Shown piece by piece: positions 60,009 through 64,000 of a DNA stretch of 64,000 bases. Origin of the DNA: Sedimentibacter sp. MB35-C1 (GTDB taxonomy: Bacteria > Bacillota > Clostridia > Tissierellales > Sedimentibacteraceae); assembly GCF_030913635.1 (NCBI RefSeq), contig NZ_CP133188.1, forward strand, positions 558,001 through 622,000, read 5' to 3'. A program made the position numbers and the translations under genes. Within the stretch, counting starts at the first letter, position 1. The number at the start of each line of letters is the position of its first letter. The notes beneath the pieces were generated by a model. The model was not told the origin of the DNA and searched no databases. It saw only the letters and a list, made by a program, of their open reading frames with translations.

Positions 60009-61106
60009 ATGAATGAACCTGCTCGCACCCAATGGCAAATCCGTTGCGCATTTAACGGCTATTGCAAACGGGCGTTGAAGAATGAAGCAGCCAATGCCCA
60101 CAGGGACACAAAGCGTCAGCAACTACGCGAAGTGACGTTTTCCGACTTGTCCCCGCAGGAGGAAAATCAGCTTTACACCCATGACCTCTATTTTGCAGAT
60201 GATGAAGCTGAAAAAGCCTTTTGCGTGGCAGGAAAGGAAATCTCCGCAAAACTGCTTGCTGAGGCTATGCACAGCTTGCCGGAAGAAAAGCGTAAAGCTG
60301 TCCTGCTGTATTACTTCTTTGACATGAGCGACGTGGAAATCGCAGAACCGGAACATAATCGGTTGTACGTTTTTGTGGGTAAAGAAAGCCTGGCATCCGT
60401 TGGCTGCCGCTCCAAAAAGAATGTTTATAAGGCACAGTTTTATTCAGCGGAAGAAATAATGGAACTTTTTGATGCGGTGGAGGGCGATCCTTTAGAGATA
60501 TGTGTGAAGTTGGCGGCCTACTATGGACTACGCCGAAGTGAAGTCCTCGGATTAAAATGGGATGCGATAAACCTTGAGCAAAAGACCATCTCCATCAAGC
60601 ATAAGGTAATTGAGGAAACGGTAGATGGCAGATCAGTTGCTGTGGGTGAAGATGTCCTCAAAACAAAATCCAGCTTTCGCACACTCCCATTATTACCATC
60701 GGTTGAAAAGCTACTGTTGGCAGAAAAAGAAAAGCAGGAAATGTACCGCAAGCTATTCAAGCGCTCCTACTGCCGAGATTATCTGGACTACATTTGCCTC
60801 GACCAGGCGGGAAAGCTTATGCGTCCCAATTATGTAACGGAACATTTTAGCTGGTTGCTTGAAAAGAACGGTCTGAAGAAAATAAGGTTTCATGATCTCA
60901 GACATTCCTGTGCCAGCCTACTGCTGGCCAGCGGCATAGCGATGAAGCAAATCCAGATATGGCTTGGGCACAGTACCTTCTCAACCACAGCGGATATTTA
61001 CTCACATCTGGACTTCCATGCACAGATTGAATCGGGGCTTGTAATGGACGGAATGTTTGACAGAACCCCAGTGGACGAGCCTACTGGACTTGAAGAAGAT
61101 GAATGA
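60009..61106 (+). CDS. Chimeric frame: Tn916-like sigma factor N-terminus fused to tyrosine integrase catalytic domain
   Basis: A 365-residue frame starting at 60009 (GAAAGGAGG upstream). Residues 1-115 (MNEPARTQWQIRCAFNGYCK... LPEEKRKAVLLYYFFDMSDVEIA) match the sigma-70-like regulators of Tn916-type elements up to the middle of the region 4 HTH. The sequence then turns into a tyrosine recombinase catalytic domain (FYSAEEIMELFDAVEGDP onward) with Arg in YGLRRSEVLGLKW, HDLRHSCASLLL, LGHS and the nucleophile in DIYSHLD. The integrase N-terminal arm-binding and core-binding domains are absent. It looks like a deletion fusion of two genes that kept the frame open. Activity as an integrase is doubtful. 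Confidence 0.8.
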   Translation: MNEPARTQWQIRCAFNGYCKRALKNEAANAHRDTKRQQLREVTFSDLSPQEENQLYTHDLYFADDEAEKAFCVAGKEISAKLLAEAMHSLPEEKRKAVLLYYFFDMSDVEIAEPEHNRLYVFVGKESLASVGCRSKKNVYKAQFYSAEEIMELFDAVEGDPLEICVKLAAYYGLRRSEVLGLKWDAINLEQKTISIKHKVIEETVDGRSVAVGEDVLKTKSSFRTLPLLPSVEKLLLAEKEKQEMYRKLFKRSYCRDYLDYICLDQAGKLMRPNYVTEHFSWLLEKNGLKKIRFHDLRHSCASLLLASGIAMKQIQIWLGHSTFSTTADIYSHLDFHAQIESGLVMDGMFDRTPVDEPTGLEEDE

Positions 61107-61268
61107 ATTTCTACAAACTTCTTCATCGAAGTGCGAAAAAGCCTTATATGACAAGGGGTTATGATATGAAGGATTTCTACAAAACCATTAAAAACGCCCT
61201 TAAAAGAGGGCGTAGAAAAGAGCAAAAAAGGAAGAGCCTGCTGCGGACATTGACCGCAAACAGGCTCA

Positions 61269-61357
61269 TGGCGGAGGCGGTGAGATTCGAACTCACGTGC
61301 CCGTGAGGACAACCTGATTTCGAGTCAGGCTCGTTATGACCACTTCGATACGCCTCC
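61269..61357 (-). tRNA. tRNA-Ser(CGA), intact, carried by the integrative element
   Basis: Acceptor GGAGGCG/CGCCTCC, D arm identical to that of the split gene, anticodon stem CCTGA/TCAGG with loop CTCGAAA (anticodon CGA), long variable arm of class II, T arm GTGAGTTCGAATCTCAC, discriminator G and encoded CCA. It lies between the integrase frame and the right attachment repeat, and would decode UCG in place of the interrupted host gene. Confidence 0.92.
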
Positions 61358-61508
61358 ATATTTTATTTTAATACACCAAGTCTTTTGTAGAAGTCAAGGC
61401 AAAGTGTAGAAAAACCGTAGAAATCGGTAAAAAGCTAAATTTTCAAAATCCCGCAAACCCGCATAAACTCAAGGGTTTCCCGCATTTTCAAGGCAACTGA
61501 CCGAGTGG

Positions 61509-61536
61509 ATTTCGAGTGCGGCTCGTTATGACCACT
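61509..61536. repeat. Attachment-site direct repeat, right copy
   Basis: Identical to 56741-56768 over 28 bp. It is the D-arm to anticodon-loop part of the split tRNA-Ser(CGA). Confidence 0.88.
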
Positions 61537-61549
61537 TCGATACGCTTCC
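61509..61549 (-). pseudogene. 5' part of the split tRNA-Ser(CGA) gene
   Basis: On the minus strand GGAAGCG (acceptor), TATCGAAGTGGTCATAACGAG (D arm) and the 5' anticodon strand CCGCA with loop CTCGAAA are present; then the sequence changes to element DNA. It complements the 3' part at 56693-56768. Confidence 0.85.
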
Positions 61550-61680
61550 CAAATAAGATTCCATATAAGTTTAACTAAACATCTCTTTTTTGTCAATAGT
61601 CATATTTTCATCATATGCTTAATTATATACTTAGCTTATTATTAGAATTGCAATAATGCTTTATATATTTTAACTAATCA

Positions 61681-61713
61681 GCCGCTATACTCTTATTTTC
61701 ATAGTATAGCGGC
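61681..61713 (-). terminator. Terminator of serS
   Basis: GCCGCTATAC/GTATAGCGGC, a ten-base-pair stem with a 13-base loop, 18 nt after the serS stop; it is followed by a T-poor stretch, so efficiency is uncertain. Confidence 0.65.
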
Positions 61714-61730
61714 CTAGTTCATATATTTTT

Positions 61731-63020
61731 CTAAACTGTGCATTTAATAACAGTCTTACCACCCATATACGGTCTGAGTGCTTCAGGAATATTTACTGAG
61801 CCGTCTGCATTCAAGTTGTTTTCTAAAAATGCTATCAGCATTCTCGGAGGCGCAACCACTGTATTGTTTAATGTATGAGCAAAATATTTATTTTTATTTT
61901 CATCTGCAATTCTTATTTTCAGTCTTCTTGCCTGAGCGTCGCCAAGGTTAGAACAGCTTCCAACTTCAAAATATTTCTGCTGTCTTGGAGACCATGCTTC
62001 AACATCAACTGATTTAACTTTCAAATCTGCTAAATCTCCTGAGCAACATTCCAGTGTTCTTACCGGAATATCCAATGTTCTGAACAAATCAACCGTATTC
62101 TGCCACAGTTTATCGTACCACATCGGGCTGTCTTCAGGTTTACATACAACAATCATTTCCTGTTTTTCAAATTGATGAATTCTGTAAACGCCTCTTTCCT
62201 CTATTCCGTGTGCTCCTTTTTCTTTTCTGAAGCACGGTGAATAGCTGGTTAATGAGTATGGAAGTGATTCTTCTGGCAATATTGTATCGATAAATTTTCC
62301 TATCATTGAGTGTTCGCTGGTACCTATTAAGTATAAATCTTCACCTTCAATTTTATACATCATTGCATCCATTTCAGCAAAACTCATAACTCCTGTAACC
62401 ACCTCGCTGCGTATCATAAATGGCGGAACGCAGTAGGTAAATCCACGATCAATCATGAAGTCTCTGGCATAGGAGATAACTGCCGAATGAAGTCTTGCTA
62501 TATCCCCCATTAAATAATAAAATCCGTTACCGGCAACCTTTCTTGCGCTTTCCAGATCAATGCCGTTGAATTTATCCATTATATCTGTGTGATAAGGAAC
62601 TTCAAAATCTGGAGTTAAAGGCTCTCCAAACTTTTCAACTTCAACATTCTCGCTGTCATCTTTTCCTAATGGAACGCTAGGATCTATGATGTTGGGAATT
62701 GTCATCATAATTTTGAGTATTTTAGCTTCCAATTCTGTTTCTTTTTTTTCAAGAGCAGCCAATTCTTCCTGATTTGCCACAACTCTTTTCTTCAGCTCTT
62801 CTGCCTCTTCCTTTTTTCCCTTTGCCATTAATCCGCCGATTTCTTTTGAAATCTTATTTCTTTCTGCTCTCAATGTATCTGCTTTTAATTTTGCTTCCCT
62901 GTTTTCAACGTCTAAAGCAATCACTTCGTCTACCAAAGGCAGTTTGTTATCCTGAAATTTATTTTTTATGTTTTGTTTTACTATATCAGGATTCTCTCTT
63001 ACAAATTTTAAATCTAACAT
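61731..63020 (-). CDS. serS: Seryl-tRNA synthetase
   Basis: A 429-residue class II synthetase. The N-terminal coiled coil that contacts the tRNA-Ser long arm spans about 25-100 (AKLKADTLRAERNKISKEIGG). Motif 2 is FRKEKGAHGIEERGVYRIHQF near 270 and motif 3 is NTVVAPPRMLIAFLEN near 385; TSEHSM near 230 binds serine. It starts MLDLKFVREN as usual. Expression is under a T-box at 63147-63325. The nearby tRNA-Ser genes are its substrates. Confidence 0.96.
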   Translation of the reverse strand: MLDLKFVRENPDIVKQNIKNKFQDNKLPLVDEVIALDVENREAKLKADTLRAERNKISKEIGGLMAKGKKEEAEELKKRVVANQEELAALEKKETELEAKILKIMMTIPNIIDPSVPLGKDDSENVEVEKFGEPLTPDFEVPYHTDIMDKFNGIDLESARKVAGNGFYYLMGDIARLHSAVISYARDFMIDRGFTYCVPPFMIRSEVVTGVMSFAEMDAMMYKIEGEDLYLIGTSEHSMIGKFIDTILPEESLPYSLTSYSPCFRKEKGAHGIEERGVYRIHQFEKQEMIVVCKPEDSPMWYDKLWQNTVDLFRTLDIPVRTLECCSGDLADLKVKSVDVEAWSPRQQKYFEVGSCSNLGDAQARRLKIRIADENKNKYFAHTLNNTVVAPPRMLIAFLENNLNADGSVNIPEALRPYMGGKTVIKCTV

Positions 63021-63146
63021 ACTACATCCTCCATATAAAATTCGCAGTCTCCATCACCGATTTGTTTACTCCCTGTCGGCCGTTCAAATTGGGATTTTGC
63101 TGCGTAAGTACTTACTCCATTTATCTGAAAAACAGAGTTAGAACTA

Positions 63147-63325
63147 AAAAAACTCCCGTCTCTGATTTAGAGACGAGAGATACTCGCGGTGCCACCCTAA
63201 TTATTATACAAATGTATAATCACTTAGTAAGTTATCGCCCTTATACGTCCAGGTTAATTCCCTGAAAACTCCGGAACGGATTCAATAATAATTGTATCGG
63301 TTCACACCATCCACCGACTCTCTTA
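63147..63325 (-). promoter_or_regulatory. T-box riboswitch upstream of serS
   Basis: On the minus strand the T-box sequence AGGGTGGCACCGCGAG lies at 63183-63198, preceded by stem I (start near 63320, GAGAGTCGGTGGATGG) and followed by the terminator GTCTC...GAGAC-TTTTTTT at 63147-63175. The probable specifier is UCC (in GAATCC, 63278-63280), a serine codon. Uncharged tRNA-Ser binding would form the antiterminator and allow serS expression. Confidence 0.92.
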
Positions 63326-63373
63326 AACAATAAATTATTTACTGCTTTCCATCATAGTCATTTATTTAAATGT

Positions 63374-63402
63374 AATATACCCTAAGGGACCAAATTTGTC
63401 AA
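63374..63402 (-). promoter_or_regulatory. SigA promoter of the T-box/serS unit
   Basis: TTGACA (63402-63397) and TATATT (63379-63374) on the minus strand with exactly 17 bp spacing, about 50 nt before stem I of the T-box. Confidence 0.8.
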
Positions 63403-63432
63403 GCTTGATTTGGCTATTCATCAAAAGTTTAT

Positions 63433-64000
63433 TTAAATTTTACTATTATATGTAGCCTTATCTCCAAATATTTCTTTTTTTAATTTTTCACCTGTTGGCG
63501 TTATGGCAACTCCGCCTTGAGCCGTTTCTCTCAACTCAGGAGGCATCTGCTTTCCTACCTTGTACATAGCCCATACAACTTCGTCAAAAGGTATCTTGCT
63601 TTTTACGCCTGCCATCGCCATATCCGCTGTTGAAAGAGCACTTACCGCCCCAGCAATATTTCTCTTAGCACAAGGAACCTCAACCAATCCTGCCACTGGA
63701 TCGCAAACAAGCCCAAGGATATTTTTAAGTACAATTGCCGCAGCATCCAAAGCCTGCTCAGGTGTTCCTCCCATCATTTCTACAACTGCGGCTGATCCCA
63801 TTGCCGCAGCCGAGCCGCATTCAGCTTGGCAACCACCTTCAGCTCCTGCCAATGTAGCGTTCTTTGCAATTATTATACCTACGCCGGATGCAGTAAATAA
63901 TGCATTGATCATGTCGTCCTCGGACTTGTTTAACCTTTCTGCTGCAGAAATTATAACAGCAGGAAGGATTCCGCATGAACCGGCTGTAGGGCTTGCCACT
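63433..64000 (-). CDS. sdaAA: L-serine dehydratase, iron-sulfur-dependent, alpha subunit (partial, start outside window)
   Basis: The last 189 residues or so of the alpha subunit of the oxygen-sensitive [4Fe-4S] L-serine dehydratase, which turns serine into pyruvate and ammonia. Conserved stretches are ASPTAGSCGILPAV, GAEGGCQAECGSAAAM and GLVCDPVAGLVEVPCAKRN; their cysteines bind the cluster. The gene enters from the right edge. The split-subunit type (SdaAA/SdaAB) is usual for Firmicutes; the beta-subunit gene would lie to the right (inference). It is on the same strand as serS but separated by the serS promoter. Confidence 0.93.
   Translation of the reverse strand, partial: VASPTAGSCGILPAVIISAAERLNKSEDDMINALFTASGVGIIIAKNATLAGAEGGCQAECGSAAAMGSAAVVEMMGGTPEQALDAAAIVLKNILGLVCDPVAGLVEVPCAKRNIAGAVSALSTADMAMAGVKSKIPFDEVVWAMYKVGKQMPPELRETAQGGVAITPTGEKLKKEIFGDKATYNSKI

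Larger units (their letters stand above)
56741..61536. mobile_element. Small integrative element (degraded) inserted in tRNA-Ser(CGA)
   Basis: Bounded by identical 28 bp repeats at 56741-56768 and 61509-61536, which are the tRNA anticodon-to-D-arm segment. Removing one repeat and all between rebuilds a complete tRNA-Ser(CGA). The unit (4768 bp) carries an XRE regulator, a BlaI-type repressor, a fused M56/M23 peptidase, fragments of Tn916-like genes, a chimeric sigma/integrase frame and an intact tRNA-Ser(CGA). Its integrase lacks its N-terminal DNA-binding part, so the element is probably immobile now. Confidence 0.82.

Overview
The window comes from an AT-rich, low-GC Gram-positive bacterium, most likely an anaerobic endospore-forming member of the Clostridia or Tissierellia. 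Supporting signs are AGGAGG-type ribosome binding sites, a T-box in front of serS, an FMN riboswitch in front of a ribD-ribE-ribBA-ribH operon, a CotJC remnant, a CotA-like multicopper oxidase and an iron-sulfur L-serine dehydratase. Genus and species cannot be fixed from the sequence alone.

Region 1 (1 to about 41.5 kb) is one conjugative element. Its left end lies outside the window and every gene reads on the minus strand. In transcription order it holds a partition and establishment module (ParA, ParB, an ArdC-like antirestriction protein, two Fic toxin/antitoxin pairs, a TOPRIM protein), a complete Tad/Flp-type pilus locus, a type I holin-like toxin with a convergent antisense RNA, a large surface-protein block (SLH protein and a giant adhesin-like protein), a three-Cys radical SAM/TcmP pair, a prepilin peptidase, an oriT-like region with MobC and a MOBP-type relaxase, and a Gram-positive type IV secretion system (PcfB-like, VirD4, pilin-like, VirB6-like, PrgI, VirB4, NlpC/P60 hydrolase). 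The virB4 gene is split exactly between two codons by a 2.4 kb group II intron encoding a reverse transcriptase. No integrase or replication initiator of this element is visible. A 3' fragment of cotJC just outside its right end suggests where it inserted.

Region 2 (41.5 to 56.7 kb) looks chromosomal: an ECF transporter S component with a DUF1893 protein, asparagine synthase, an XRE regulator divergent from a GGDEF protein with shared operator-like repeats, a DUF5131 protein, an alpha/beta hydrolase, the riboflavin operon, a CotA-like oxidase and an LA2681-type HEPN protein.

Region 3 (56.7 to 61.5 kb) is a small degraded integrative element bounded by 28 bp direct repeats inside a tRNA-Ser(CGA) gene. 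Joining the flanks rebuilds a complete tRNA with encoded CCA. The element carries an XRE regulator, a BlaI-type repressor with a fused M56/M23 metallopeptidase, transposon debris, a chimeric sigma-factor/tyrosine-integrase reading frame, and its own intact tRNA-Ser(CGA), which may replace the one it broke.

Region 4 (61.5 to 64 kb) holds T-box-controlled serS and the 3' part of sdaAA, which runs off the right edge.

The most unusual arrangements are the Tad pilus locus embedded in the conjugative element between its partition and transfer modules, and the tRNA-Ser gene that is broken and apparently replaced by the same small element.
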